Assembly: GCF_036964665.1 (NCBI RefSeq) | Contig: NZ_JBAMDA010000001.1 | Location: forward strand, 930,001-994,000 | DNA from: Nitrobacter sp. NHB1 | GTDB lineage: Bacteria; Pseudomonadota; Alphaproteobacteria; Rhizobiales; Xanthobacteraceae | Direction: 5' to 3' | Length of the DNA: 64,000 nucleotides | Shown here: positions 20,178 to 30,131 of the stretch, piece by piece | Numbering within the stretch: the first letter of the stretch is position 1 | How the letters are laid out: each line of letters opens with the position of its first letter | Program-made: the position numbers and the translations under genes | The notes under the pieces: model-generated | What the model was told of the DNA's origin: nothing | What the model saw: only the letters and a program-made list of their open reading frames with translations | Database searches by the model: none

Positions 20178-23100
20178 TGGCGACAGTACGATCACCGGCG
20201 GAATCGCTGTCGCCCGGCCGTCCGCTGACGCTCGCGAACGTCGCGGAAGGCGCCGAAGGGCTCGTCGTCTCGGACCTCGCGCGGGCCATCAAGGCCAAAG
20301 CGGGGCGGCAGGCTTCGGCCGTCAGCCTCGCTGTGGTCTGTCGGGATGGTCCACGGATGCAGCAACTGGCGCGCGCGCTTGAGTTCTTCGCGCCTGATAT
20401 TTCGGTGATGCAGCTTCCGGCGTGGGACTGTCAGCCCTATGACCGGGTCTCGCCGCACGGCGGCATCCTGGCCCAGCGGCTCACGACGCTGGCGCGATTG
20501 TCTCGTCTGACCGGCAGCGAGGCGCCTTTGATCGTACTCACGACGGTCAACGCCATGCTGCAACGGGTGCCCGCGCGCGCGATCGTCGCGTCTCAAGCCC
20601 TGTCGGTCGCGCCCGGCCACGTGGTGCCGATGGACTCGATCGTCGCATGGCTCGAGCATAACGGCTACAATCGCTCCTCGACGGTCCGCGAACCCGGCGA
20701 ATACGCCGTGCGCGGCGGCATCATCGATCTGTTTCCGTCCAGTCTCGACCAGCCTGTGCGGTTCGATTTCTTCGGCGACTCGCTGGAGTCGATCCGGTCG
20801 TTTGACGCCGAAACCCAGCGCACGCTGTTCGACGTGCGTTCGCTCGATCTGGTCCCGATCTCCGAATTCCAGTTCGTCACCGAAACCATCCGGCGTTTCC
20901 GGATGGGATATGTCGCCGCTTTTGGTGCGCCCGGACGCGATGACCTGTTGTACGAGGCCGTCAGCGAAGGGCGGCGGCATCCGGGCATGGAGCACTGGCT
21001 ACCGTTGTTTCACGAGCGCATGGATACGCTGTTCGATTATCTCGACGGCGCGCCCATCGCCATCGAACCGCAGGGGGAAGACGCAGCGAACGAGCGTTTC
21101 AAGCAGATCGTCGATTACTACGAAGCGCGGCGCGAGGCCCTTGAGCACCCCGGCGGCGGCGCTGTCTACAAGCCGCTTCCGACCGACCGGCTTTATCTGA
21201 CGCCGGATGAATGGACGAAGCGCATTAATGAAGCAGCATTGGTTCGACTGACGCCTTTCGCGGTGCCTGACGAGGCCGTCAATGTCGTCGATGCCGGCGC
21301 GCGGCAGGGGCGGAATTTCGCACCCGAACGGGCAGATGCCGCCGTCAACGTTTTCGCGTCCGTCGTGTCCCATGTGCAGGCCTTGCAGGCCGCGCGGAAG
21401 AAAGTCGCCGTCGCGTTGTGGAGCGAGGGCTCGCGCGACCGCATGGCGAGTATGCTCAGGGATCACAAGCTGCTCAATCTGACCAGCGTCAACACTTGGC
21501 GCACGGTGCAGGCCACCCCGCGCAATGAAGTGATGCTGGCGGTCGTCGGCATGGAATCGGGTTTCGAGACCGAGACTGTCGCGATCATCAGCGAACAGGA
21601 CATTCTCGGTGACCGTCTGGTGCGGCCACGCAAGGCCAGCCGTAAGCTTGAAAACTTCATCTCGGAAGCGACCAGCCTCGCGGCTGGCGATCTCGTCGTG
21701 CACGTCGAGCACGGCATAGGGCGTTTCACCGGTTTGCAGACGCTCGAGGTAGGCGGTGCGCCGCACGATTGTCTGGAGCTGCGCTATGCGAACGAAACAA
21801 AACTGTTCCTGCCCGTTGAAAATATTGAACTGCTGTCGCGCTACGGCTCCGATCACGCCAACGTCGAGCTCGATCGCCTCGGCGGCAGTGGGTGGCAGGC
21901 CCGCAAGGCCAAACTGAAGAACCGCATTCGCGAGATCGCGGGCGAACTGATCAAGATTGCCGCGGCGCGGCATTTGCACGAAGCGCCGAAGATGCCGATA
22001 CAGTCCGGCCTCTACGACGAATTTTGCGCGCGCTTCCCCTATGAGGAAACTGAAGATCAGCTCGGCGCGATCCATGCGTCGCTGAAGGATCTTGAGAGCG
22101 GGCGGCCGATGGATCGGCTGATCTGCGGCGATGTCGGTTTCGGCAAGACCGAGGTGGCGTTGCGGGCGGCCTTTGCCGTCGCACTGGACGGGAAACAGGT
22201 CGCGGTCGTGGTGCCGACGACATTGCTGGCGCGCCAACATGCCAAGACATTCACCGAGCGGTTCCGCGGTTTTCCGGTCAACGTCGCGCAGGCGTCGCGG
22301 CTGGTGTCGCCGAAGGAGCTGGCTCAGGTCAAGAAGGGGATTTCCGACGGCTCCGTCGATATCGTCGTGGGAACCCATGCGCTGCTTGGCAAATCCATCA
22401 AGTTCAGAGACCTCGGGCTTCTCGTGGTTGACGAAGAGCAGCACTTCGGCGTCAGCCACAAGGAGCGGCTGAAGCAGTTGCGGGCGCAGGTGCACGTTCT
22501 GACGCTGAGCGCGACTCCGATCCCGCGCACGCTGCAACTGGCGCTAACCGGTGTGCGCGATCTTTCGATCATTGCCTCGCCGCCAGTCGATCGACTCGCC
22601 GTCCGTACCTTTGTGGCACCGCACGACCCCTTGATGATCCGCGAGGCGTTGCTGCGCGAACGCTATCGCGGCGGCCAGGCGTTCTATGTGGTGCCGCGCA
22701 TCGATGATCTCGCCGAGGTCAAGGATTTCCTCGACAAGCATGTGCCGGAGATGAAGGTCGCCGTCGCCCACGGGCAGATGGCGCCGACGGTGATCGAGGA
22801 CATCATGTCGGCCTTCTACGACGGCAAGTACGATGTCCTGCTCTCGACCACCATCGTGGAGTCGGGTCTCGACATCCCGTCCGCCAATACCCTGATCGTG
22901 CACCGCGCGGACATGTTCGGTCTGGCGCAGCTTTATCAGTTGCGCGGCCGGGTCGGCCGGTCGAAGCTGCGCGCCTACGCGCTGTTCACGCTGCCGTCGA
23001 CCCACAAGATCACGGCGCAGGCCGAGCGCCGGCTGAAGGTGTTGCAATCGCTGGAAACGCTGGGCGCCGGCTTCCAGCTTGCGTCGCACGATCTCGACAT

Positions 23101-23698
23101 TCGCGGCGCCGGCAATCTGCTCGGCGAGGAGCAGTCGGGCCACATCAAGGAAGTCGGCTTCGAACTTTATCAGTCGATGCTGGAGGAGGCGATCCTGAAT
23201 CTGAAGGCCGGTGTTGCGGAGCCGGCCGCTGATCAGTGGTCGCCGCAGATCACCGTTGGAATGCCAGTTTTGATTCCGGACGATTTCGTCGCGGATCTCG
23301 CGGTGCGGCTGTCGCTGTATCGCCGGCTTGCCGACCTCGACACCGATGACGAAATCGAAAATTTCGGCGCGGAGTTGCGCGACCGCTTCGGTCCGCTGCC
23401 GGATGAAGTCCGTTACCTTTTCAAGGTCGCCGCCATCAAGGCCTATTGCCGCCGCGCCAATGTCGAGAAGGTAGATGCTGGGCCGAAGGGCGCGGTGATT
23501 TCCTTCCGCGATAATAAGTTCGCGCAACCTGATCGGTTGGTCTATTTCATTCGCCAGCATGGACAGGCGGCAAAGGTCCGTCCAGACATGAAGGTCGTGT
23601 TCTTCCAGAACTGGGAAACGCCGGAGGAACGCCTGACGGGAACCACCGAAGTCATGCGCCAGCTCGCCAATCTCGCGGAAGATCGCAAGGCGGCGTGA
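20174..23698 (+). CDS. mfd: Transcription-repair coupling factor Mfd
   Basis: A 1174-residue DNA translocase that removes stalled RNA polymerase and recruits UvrA. The order is a UvrB-like N-terminal module (QLPAWDCQPYDRVSPHGGI; FPSSLDQPVRFDFFGDSLESI), an RNA-polymerase-interacting domain near residues 500-560 (GDLVVHVEHGIGRF), and a RecG-like helicase core with Walker A GDVGFGKTE (about 651-659) and DEEQHFG (about 752-758). It also has SATPIPRTLQL and the TRG motif, followed by the UvrA-masking C-terminal domain. The length matches the family. It is the second gene of sdhE-mfd. Confidence 0.96.
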   Translation: MMATVRSPAESLSPGRPLTLANVAEGAEGLVVSDLARAIKAKAGRQASAVSLAVVCRDGPRMQQLARALEFFAPDISVMQLPAWDCQPYDRVSPHGGILAQRLTTLARLSRLTGSEAPLIVLTTVNAMLQRVPARAIVASQALSVAPGHVVPMDSIVAWLEHNGYNRSSTVREPGEYAVRGGIIDLFPSSLDQPVRFDFFGDSLESIRSFDAETQRTLFDVRSLDLVPISEFQFVTETIRRFRMGYVAAFGAPGRDDLLYEAVSEGRRHPGMEHWLPLFHERMDTLFDYLDGAPIAIEPQGEDAANERFKQIVDYYEARREALEHPGGGAVYKPLPTDRLYLTPDEWTKRINEAALVRLTPFAVPDEAVNVVDAGARQGRNFAPERADAAVNVFASVVSHVQALQAARKKVAVALWSEGSRDRMASMLRDHKLLNLTSVNTWRTVQATPRNEVMLAVVGMESGFETETVAIISEQDILGDRLVRPRKASRKLENFISEATSLAAGDLVVHVEHGIGRFTGLQTLEVGGAPHDCLELRYANETKLFLPVENIELLSRYGSDHANVELDRLGGSGWQARKAKLKNRIREIAGELIKIAAARHLHEAPKMPIQSGLYDEFCARFPYEETEDQLGAIHASLKDLESGRPMDRLICGDVGFGKTEVALRAAFAVALDGKQVAVVVPTTLLARQHAKTFTERFRGFPVNVAQASRLVSPKELAQVKKGISDGSVDIVVGTHALLGKSIKFRDLGLLVVDEEQHFGVSHKERLKQLRAQVHVLTLSATPIPRTLQLALTGVRDLSIIASPPVDRLAVRTFVAPHDPLMIREALLRERYRGGQAFYVVPRIDDLAEVKDFLDKHVPEMKVAVAHGQMAPTVIEDIMSAFYDGKYDVLLSTTIVESGLDIPSANTLIVHRADMFGLAQLYQLRGRVGRSKLRAYALFTLPSTHKITAQAERRLKVLQSLETLGAGFQLASHDLDIRGAGNLLGEEQSGHIKEVGFELYQSMLEEAILNLKAGVAEPAADQWSPQITVGMPVLIPDDFVADLAVRLSLYRRLADLDTDDEIENFGAELRDRFGPLPDEVRYLFKVAAIKAYCRRANVEKVDAGPKGAVISFRDNKFAQPDRLVYFIRQHGQAAKVRPDMKVVFFQNWETPEERLTGTTEVMRQLANLAEDRKAA

Positions 23699-23703
23699 CG
23701 CGG

Positions 23704-24939
23704 TTACGATGCCGCGCGGCACGCCTCGTCATTCAATCGGGCGAGAAGCGATTTTGCGGAATCGTCGGGCCGGGACACCGTCAAGGCGACATGGGGATCG
23801 ACCCGCAGTGCTCGTTTGTTGCTGTGCGCCGTATGCTTCATCACGCTCGCAAGTCGCCGCGCGATCATGTGGGCATTGCGCAGATCGGCGTCGGCGAAAA
23901 CCACAATGATCGACCCGTCGTTTTCGAGCGCGCCGAAATCCATTCGCCGCATCAGCCGACTGAGAATGCGCGCCGCATCGAATAGCGGACGCTCCTGCTT
24001 CTGGCTGAGCGAAAACCGCGCAACGGAGAGCCTTCCGCCATGGGATTGGGTCTGATCGATTGCCGTGGCGAGTTCGCGGTGGAAGGCATCTGTAGTCAGA
24101 AGGCCGGTTCGCGGATCCAGCAACCCGCCCGCATCGAGGGATTTCAGCGTACGATCGAGACGCGCCTCGAATGCGTGTTGCCGGACCAGGGGCAGGAATG
24201 TGCTTGCGATATGGGCGGGCTCGCCCGACATCACTTCGAGATTGGGAAGATCATAGGTCGCCACCAGACTGCCGGTCGTGACGGCGATCGGCAGATTACG
24301 AAAGCGCGTGTCTTCCGCCAGCACGGTCAGAAGCGCGTCAACCACACGCGGGGTGAACCCTTCGCTTATAACGATGCCGTCCAGGTCGCGCGCGTTGAGG
24401 TGCTTCGCCGCCGCCTCGATGCTGAGCGCGCCGACGACACCGAGCCGTTCGCCAAAAGCAACCGATAGCGTCGGATAGGCGGCGCCGCGCCCGATCAGGA
24501 GAACGGCCGCGTCATGGATCGGATCGTTGTCCGGTTCGCGTATCGGCGCGGCTGGATTGCTCGCAAGCCGCCGAAGCACGGTCGTGTGCAGCGCCCGTAC
24601 GCGCAACGCCGCCTTGAGACGCGCGCCGAGTCGATCGAAACTGCCGTTCGAGGATGAATACGGAAGTGCGTTGCCCGGGCATGGCATAATGGGATCGGCG
24701 ACGATCAGCGGAACGTAGGGCTGCATTGCAGCGACCTGGCTCGCAAGCCTATCGAATGCTGCGCCCGCTCCTTCTGTCGTGGCGACAAACACGGCGGCGG
24801 GATGAAGCCGCTCGACCGCCTTCGGTGCCTCCGACCAATCGATATCGACGACGGGAAATATGTTCAGGCGGGATAGGAACGTGACCGACCGTTGGCGCTC
24901 TCGGGCTGCGACAACGACGATCGGGCCTTGCTGGGACAT
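23704..24939 (-). CDS. Degenerate GGDEF-domain protein with receiver-like N-terminus
   Basis: 411 residues. The N-terminal half resembles two tandem CheY-like folds without clear phospho-acceptor residues. The C-terminal third starts with DPRTGLLTTDAFHREL, the typical entry to a GGDEF (diguanylate cyclase) domain. At the place of the GG(D/E)EF active site, however, the sequence reads GALENDGSIIVVFADAD, so the catalytic motif is lost. It is therefore probably a non-enzymatic c-di-GMP-fold or signalling scaffold protein. It is convergent with mfd (5 bases between stops). The start at 24939 is the first in-frame ATG. Confidence 0.65.
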   Translation of the reverse strand: MSQQGPIVVVAARERQRSVTFLSRLNIFPVVDIDWSEAPKAVERLHPAAVFVATTEGAGAAFDRLASQVAAMQPYVPLIVADPIMPCPGNALPYSSSNGSFDRLGARLKAALRVRALHTTVLRRLASNPAAPIREPDNDPIHDAAVLLIGRGAAYPTLSVAFGERLGVVGALSIEAAAKHLNARDLDGIVISEGFTPRVVDALLTVLAEDTRFRNLPIAVTTGSLVATYDLPNLEVMSGEPAHIASTFLPLVRQHAFEARLDRTLKSLDAGGLLDPRTGLLTTDAFHRELATAIDQTQSHGGRLSVARFSLSQKQERPLFDAARILSRLMRRMDFGALENDGSIIVVFADADLRNAHMIARRLASVMKHTAHSNKRALRVDPHVALTVSRPDDSAKSLLARLNDEACRAAS

Positions 24940-25020
24940 TTCGAGGAACTCGGATACGCAAAACGCCCGATCCTAATTTACCGCCCTTAATGCGGCGTCA
25001 ATGAATGACGCCAGATTCGA

Positions 25021-26526
25021 TCAGCCAGTTGCCGACCGATCACGAAAAGCTTCCACCATCAATGGGTTAAGTCCAAGTTCCGTAAGTGCTTCGCGAGCGC
25101 GCGCATTGTCGCTGGCTCGCCCGGCGAGGCGATGGCCGCTGAGGCGGTTGGGAAGCGCCGTCAGCATCGCGTTCTGCCCGAGCCGCCGTGCCCATTCCTG
25201 AAGATCCTGCGCAAGAAACCGGTAGCCGCCGACGGCCATGACGCCGGCCGGCGGAGCCGTGATGGCGATGGCACCCGTGGCGCGATCGATCCGCGCAGCA
25301 TACCCGGTATCGACATAATCCGGCTGGGAAAGCATGGCGAAGGCATCGGAAGGCTGCTCCGATGTGGCGTAAGCCGCGACCGGAACCATCGGCCCCCGCA
25401 GCCCAAGCGTTCCCTTGGGAGTCAAAACGATCTCGCCCGCCGTCGATAATGCGGGAACCTCGGGCGGCGCCCGATAAGGACCGGGCATCACCGGAGCAGG
25501 CGACCCGTCGTCCGCGCGCCGGGCACCGAAAAGACCGGCTTCGCCGAACAGGTAGACATCCGTCATCCGGATCCCGTTTTCAGGCCAGAGCGCACTCGAC
25601 GTAACCTGCTCCGGGGCCCGCCAGAGACCGACGACGTGATGAAGGCTCGGCACGGATGACAGAAGGTCGGCTTCGGCCATCCGCAAGGCCAATTGGGCCG
25701 GCGCGACCAGCGTATCGCAATGTTCGGCCTCGATCTGCCGCATCATGATGGTCTCGTCGAAGGGATGATGCATCGCCAGCGTGCCGCCGCTGAGCAGCCA
25801 CATCACGAACGACGAAGTCAGTCCGGCGAACGACGACGGCGCGAGGGCAGAGAGAATCGTTCCTCCCTGGGGCAGTCCGCTCTCGAGGAAGATGGCAAGC
25901 CCGGCGGCGATCAGGTTGACATGAGTTCGCGGCACGGCGCGGAAACCCGAGCCCGACGCCTCGAACGTCACCAGCGCGGGGCGGCGCGAATCCTGGACCG
26001 CGAGCCGCGAGCCGGCGGCCATCAAGTCGCTCGTGGCAATATCCAGCGGAACCATGCCTTCCGGCAAGTCGCTGCCGAAGCCGCAGACATGGCGGATGGA
26101 GAAGGCTTCGGCGGCCGCGTTCATCGCGAGATCGGCATGATCGACGCCGTCGATGCGGCCCATGGCGACGATCGCGCGCGCGCCGGTACGGTTGATCGCG
26201 ACGGTCAATTCGGCCTGCCGCCAAAGCTGAGGCAACAACGCGACGATCAGGCCGGCGCGATAGGCGGCAAGCACTGTCAGCACCAGCTCGACGGTATTGG
26301 GCAGTTGAACCGCGATCACCGAATTGGCCGGCAAGCCGGCTTCGATAAAATGGGTCGCCAAAGCTGAAACGGACCGGTCGGCCTGCGCAAAGGTCAGGCG
26401 CCGCGGCGGCTGTCCGGTCACCCGCAATTTGTCGGGCGGATCGATCAGCGCCAGTTGATCCGGCTGCCGGGCGAGGATGCGGCCGAATAGTTCATCCAGC
26501 GTGGGCGATGTGTTGTTCTGGAGCAC
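25021..26526 (-). CDS. Diverged AMP-dependent synthetase/ligase family protein
   Basis: A 501-residue ANL-superfamily protein. N-terminal landmarks are LTFAQADRSVSALATHF and SVIAVQLPNTVELVLTVLAAYRAG. In place of the ATP-binding TSGTTGxPK loop it has TFEASGSGFRAVPRTH, and the later YGxTE region is weak (DVYLFGEAGLFG). The C-terminal domain is shortened and lacks an obvious catalytic-lysine motif. The fold is clear, but ligase activity is doubtful. It starts with GTG, four bases after the upstream yejA-like stop, so it is probably co-transcribed with it. Substrate is unknown. Confidence 0.7.
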   Translation of the reverse strand: MLQNNTSPTLDELFGRILARQPDQLALIDPPDKLRVTGQPPRRLTFAQADRSVSALATHFIEAGLPANSVIAVQLPNTVELVLTVLAAYRAGLIVALLPQLWRQAELTVAINRTGARAIVAMGRIDGVDHADLAMNAAAEAFSIRHVCGFGSDLPEGMVPLDIATSDLMAAGSRLAVQDSRRPALVTFEASGSGFRAVPRTHVNLIAAGLAIFLESGLPQGGTILSALAPSSFAGLTSSFVMWLLSGGTLAMHHPFDETIMMRQIEAEHCDTLVAPAQLALRMAEADLLSSVPSLHHVVGLWRAPEQVTSSALWPENGIRMTDVYLFGEAGLFGARRADDGSPAPVMPGPYRAPPEVPALSTAGEIVLTPKGTLGLRGPMVPVAAYATSEQPSDAFAMLSQPDYVDTGYAARIDRATGAIAITAPPAGVMAVGGYRFLAQDLQEWARRLGQNAMLTALPNRLSGHRLAGRASDNARAREALTELGLNPLMVEAFRDRSATG

Positions 26527-26530
26527 GGCG

Positions 26531-28351
26531 TCACTGGCTCGGCTTCGGCGGCCTTTGCCACCATGTTTCGGGGAGGTATCCGGTCAACGCGGTCGCTGCC
26601 GGTCGTTCTATCCGATTCCAGCGCGCAATCCATTGCTCTCGAACGTTGTAGACCGGAATTGCGTAGAAGCCGGACATCAGGACCCGGTCGAGCGCGCGTA
26701 CCGCATCCACGAAAACCGGACGCTCCCGGGCCTCGAGCATGGCCGCGATCATGGCATCGATCGCCGGGTTCTTCGCGCCCATGTAATTTCGAGTTCCGGG
26801 GGTGTCGGCTGCCTCGCTGCCCCAGTAGAACGACTGCTCATTGCCCGGCGACAGCGATTGATCCCAGCGGTTCTGGATCATGTCGAAATCGAAGCTCAGC
26901 CGCCGCTGGTCGAACTGCACGGCATCGACCGAACGCACCGACACCTCGATGCCGGCCCGTTTGAGATCGCGCGCATAGGTAAGCGCGATTCGTTCCTGAT
27001 CGCGCGTCGTCACCAGAATTTCGAAGGCGAGGGGCGCCCTCGTCGAACGGTGACGCAAGACCGTCCCGTCAAGCTCGTAACCGGCTTGCGACAAAAGTGC
27101 GAGGGCGGCGCGCAAGGCCTTGCGGTCGCGGCCTGAACCGTCTGTCATCGGCAGACGGTAGCTGCCATCGAGAATGTCGTGCCGCACGGCCGACGCAAAC
27201 GGCTTCAGCAACGACCGTTCCCGTTCGTCGGCGGGACGTGCGTAAGCGGACAACTCCGATCCCGCGAAGAAGCCGCCGGCGCGGCTGTAGAGCCCGAAAA
27301 AATAATTCCGGTTGATCCACTCGAAGTCGAACAGCAGCGTCAGTGCTTCCCGGACACGGACATCGGAAAAGATCGGGCGTCGCGTATTGAACACCAGGAA
27401 TTCCGATGGCGCCGGCGTGCCGATCTTGATGGCTTCGCGAACGAGTTGACCGTTGCGGGCGGCCGGAAAATTGTACCCGTCGTGCCAGCGCAGCGGTTCT
27501 GTCTCGACGCGAAAATCGTACAGTCCGCGCTTGAAGGCTTCGAACTGACTGTTGGCTTCGCGATAGAAGTCGAACCTGATCTCGTCGAAATTCCACAGGC
27601 CACGATTGACCGGCAGGTCACGCCCCCAATAATCCGGATTGCGCGTCAGCGTGACGCTGGCTCCAGGCTTTACCGCGGTGACGCGATACGGCCCGGAACC
27701 CAACGGCGCGGTCATCGAGGTCTGCTCGAAAGTCGCGACGTCGATCGCGTGTTTCGGCAAAATCGGCATCAGGCCGAGAATCAGCGGCAGTTCGCGATCT
27801 CTGGCTCCGCCGAAATCGAAACGCACCGTACGTTCATCGAGCGCCTCGGCCTTTGCGACCTTCGAATAATACTGGCGATGATTGGGGCGGCCTTTGTCCC
27901 GCAGGAGCTGCCAGGAGAACAGCACGTCTTCGGCACGGACGGGTTGCCCGTCGGAAAAACGCGCCAGCGAGTTGAGGTGGAAGGTGGCATGGGTTCGGGC
28001 ATCGTCGGTCTCAATGCTGTCCGCCAGGAGGCCGTAGAGCGTGAAGGGTTCATCGTTGCCTCGGGCCATCAGGCTCTCGACCACGAACCCCCGTATTTGC
28101 TGGAGGGCAACGCCTTTAACGATGAAGGGATTGAGGCTGTCGAAGCTGCCCGGAACGCTTTGAACCAGCCGGCCACCCTTGGGCGCGTCCGGATTGGCAT
28201 AGGGCATCTGGCTGAAATCGGCCGGCAAGGCCGGTTTGCCGTGCATTGCGATAGCATAGCTCGGACTCGCCAAAGTCCCTTCGGATCCCGCAGCGAGCAG
28301 CCCGACCACGAGGCCCAGACACGCTCCTATCCGGATACGGTAGCGCGGCAT
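26531..28351 (-). CDS. Family 5 extracellular solute-binding protein, YejA-like
   Basis: A periplasmic binding protein of about 606 residues for peptides or microcin-C-like substrates (SBP_bac_5). The signal peptide is MPRYRIRIGACLGLVVGLLA followed by a cleavage region near ASPSYA. The family start AMHGKPALPADFSQMPYANP, the SFDSLNPF motif and the NPDYWGRDLPVNRG signature are typical of YejA rather than of OppA. The permease and ATPase genes yejBEF are not next to it. The ATG at 28351 is preferred over an upstream GTG because it leaves a normal signal peptide. Confidence 0.85.
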   Translation of the reverse strand: MPRYRIRIGACLGLVVGLLAAGSEGTLASPSYAIAMHGKPALPADFSQMPYANPDAPKGGRLVQSVPGSFDSLNPFIVKGVALQQIRGFVVESLMARGNDEPFTLYGLLADSIETDDARTHATFHLNSLARFSDGQPVRAEDVLFSWQLLRDKGRPNHRQYYSKVAKAEALDERTVRFDFGGARDRELPLILGLMPILPKHAIDVATFEQTSMTAPLGSGPYRVTAVKPGASVTLTRNPDYWGRDLPVNRGLWNFDEIRFDFYREANSQFEAFKRGLYDFRVETEPLRWHDGYNFPAARNGQLVREAIKIGTPAPSEFLVFNTRRPIFSDVRVREALTLLFDFEWINRNYFFGLYSRAGGFFAGSELSAYARPADERERSLLKPFASAVRHDILDGSYRLPMTDGSGRDRKALRAALALLSQAGYELDGTVLRHRSTRAPLAFEILVTTRDQERIALTYARDLKRAGIEVSVRSVDAVQFDQRRLSFDFDMIQNRWDQSLSPGNEQSFYWGSEAADTPGTRNYMGAKNPAIDAMIAAMLEARERPVFVDAVRALDRVLMSGFYAIPVYNVREQWIARWNRIERPAATALTGYLPETWWQRPPKPSQ

Positions 28352-28621
28352 CGATCGCAAACTCGGGGTCCGTTTTGATTCGGCCTTGCGCACGTTGGAA
28401 TTTTATCACAACCGTCGCGGCACGGTCCTGAATGGGCATCAAAAACATCTGTTGCCATTGATCTTTTTACCCGCCGCTGTATTGAAAGCGGGCAATTGAC
28501 CATGATAGTGCGGACCGTCACGTAACCGCCCCATTTCACTAAGAGACAGCCGCCAAATGGTGTGGTGCCGGTGCCTGCGTCACGGGGTTCGAATCCTAGT
28601 GTTCAGAAAGGGTTTTCCGCA

Positions 28622-29371
28622 ATGAACTTTCGTCTCTTGGCCGCGTCGGCTCTGCCGCGCGGACGGGCCGTTGCCCTGTTTGCCGCGGTGACGCTCGTGG
28701 CTGCTCCATTTATTATGTCGGACGCTTTCGCCCAACACCCGCCCGCCGCGGCATCCAAGGGCAAGAAAGCCGCGCCCTCGAATGCTGCGCAGGCGCCTGC
28801 GGCAGCACCGGCCGACCAGCAGGTGCAACTGATCTACGCGCCCTGGACCAAGTTCTGCCTGAAGGGGCAGGACGCGAAGGCCAAGCAGGTCTGCTTCACC
28901 GGCAAGGACGGACGGATCGAATCCGGCCAGCCTGTGATCGCAGCGGTCATCATCGAGCCGGAAGGCGAGCCGAAGAAAATCCTCCGCGTAACGCTGCCGC
29001 TCGGCATGCAGCTTGTTCACGGAACGCGCATCATCATCGACAACAATCCGCCGCAGCAGAGCCCTTACGTGATCTGCTTCGCCAACGGCTGCATGTCAGA
29101 TTACGAACTGACGCCGGAGATGCTTGCAAACCTCAAGAAAGGTAAGAACCTGATCGTTCAGGCGATCAATTCCAACGGTGCGCCGCTGACGCTGCCGCTT
29201 CCGCTGGCTGAATTCGCCAAGGCTTATGACGGCCCGCCGACCGATCCGAAGGTGTTCGAGGAAACCCAGAAGAAACTGCAGGAAGAGCTGCAAAAGCGGG
29301 CCGCCGAAGCGCGCGCAAAGCTCGAGGCCACCCAGCAGAATGCGGGCACAGCACCCGCCGCCAAGCAATAA
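28622..29371 (+). CDS. Invasion-associated locus B (IalB) family protein
   Basis: About 249 residues, exported. The signal peptide (hydrophobic ALFAAVTLVAAPFIMSDAFA) ends at AFAQ, followed by an Ala/Pro/Lys linker. The IalB domain runs from about residue 70 to 190, with WTKFCLKGQDAKAKQVCFTG, VTLPLGMQLVHGTRIIIDN and YVICFANGCMSDYELT; the four cysteines would form two disulfides. The C-terminus is a charged coiled-coil tail (EETQKKLQEELQKRAAEARA). The family is named from Bartonella but is widespread in non-pathogens, so no virulence role is implied. Confidence 0.85.
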   Translation: MNFRLLAASALPRGRAVALFAAVTLVAAPFIMSDAFAQHPPAAASKGKKAAPSNAAQAPAAAPADQQVQLIYAPWTKFCLKGQDAKAKQVCFTGKDGRIESGQPVIAAVIIEPEGEPKKILRVTLPLGMQLVHGTRIIIDNNPPQQSPYVICFANGCMSDYELTPEMLANLKKGKNLIVQAINSNGAPLTLPLPLAEFAKAYDGPPTDPKVFEETQKKLQEELQKRAAEARAKLEATQQNAGTAPAAKQ

Positions 29372-29404
29372 AGCGGGAATCAAGTTAGGTTCGGTCGGCT
29401 CTGC

Positions 29405-29547
29405 CGTCATTGCGAGCTCGCGACAAAATTGGCTCTCGCCAATTTTGCGCTGAGCGAAGCAATCCAGAGACCACACGGAAAGGACTGGATTGCTTTGTCG
29501 GCGTCGGGACGACGCTACGCGTCGCCCTCGGCCTCCTCGCAATGACG
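29405..29547. repeat. Intergenic palindromic repeat (CGTCATTGCGAG...CTCGCAATGACG)
   Basis: This 143-base element is bounded by a perfect 12-base inverted repeat, CGTCATTGCGAG at 29405-29416 and CTCGCAATGACG at 29536-29547. Internally it carries further self-complementary parts, such as AAAATTGGC/GCCAATTTT and the GCAATCCAG/CTGGATTGC pair. It looks like the dispersed palindromic repeats found between genes in Bradyrhizobium and Nitrobacter relatives. It sits downstream of the ialB-like gene, in the 286-base gap before hspQ, and may end transcription there. Confidence 0.85.
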
Positions 29548-29657
29548 TCGATCCCGACTGAACCCATCCCGTTCCAACCCTCCTCGAGAAGGCAAACGGA
29601 AAAGGCGACCCTTGCGAAGCGTCTTTTTTGTTGGCGAGTAACGGTCGAAAGACCGCC

Positions 29658-29990
29658 TCAGTTCAGCGATGGATTGCGGGGGCGATAGCCGCCGGATTTA
29701 TCCTTGACGAAAATCTCCGTCACCTGCGAATGCCGGATCGGCTCGCCGGAGTCGTCGGGCAGAAGGTTCTGCTCGGACACGTAAGCCACGTATTCGGAAT
29801 CCGCGTTCTCGGCAAGCAGATGGTAGAATGGCTGGTCCTTATGCGGCCGGACATTCTCCGGGATCGAGAGCCACCATTCTTCCGTGTTGTTGAAAATCGG
29901 ATCGATATCGAAAATCACGCCCCGAAACGAAAAAATCCGGTGGCGAACGATCTGGCCGATCTGAAACCTGGCGGTACGCGCTTTTGCCAT
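29658..29990 (-). CDS. hspQ: Heat-shock protein HspQ (YccV family)
   Basis: A 110-residue small cytoplasmic protein. The family core RFQIGQIVRHRIFSFRGVIFD, then DPIFNNTEEWWLSIPENVRP and DQPFYHLLAEN, is nearly canonical for HspQ/YccV, a hemimethylated-DNA-binding fold that in enterobacteria acts as a Lon specificity factor and DnaA-stability modulator. It is single-copy and single-gene here. The C-terminal VKDKSGGYRPRNPSLN is typical of the alphaproteobacterial branch. The role in this organism is inferred from the family. Confidence 0.9.
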   Translation of the reverse strand: MAKARTARFQIGQIVRHRIFSFRGVIFDIDPIFNNTEEWWLSIPENVRPHKDQPFYHLLAENADSEYVAYVSEQNLLPDDSGEPIRHSQVTEIFVKDKSGGYRPRNPSLN

Positions 29991-30131
29991 GCCTCGTCGA
30001 ATAGACCAGGATTACGGCCGAAGCTAGAGGCAAAACTAACGAATCGGGTTCCCGGGTTCGTTGAACGGCTGCGCCTCGCGCATGGCTGGCGAACCCCGAA
30101 AACCACCGTCGCGGGCGACCGACGCGGCCGT

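Noticed and set aside
28540-28615. GGTTCGAATCC, a T-arm-like core before the ialB-like gene
   Set aside because: The flanking strands pair badly (one A-G mismatch in a 5-bp stem) and there is no acceptor or anticodon arm, so it is not a tRNA; at best a remnant.
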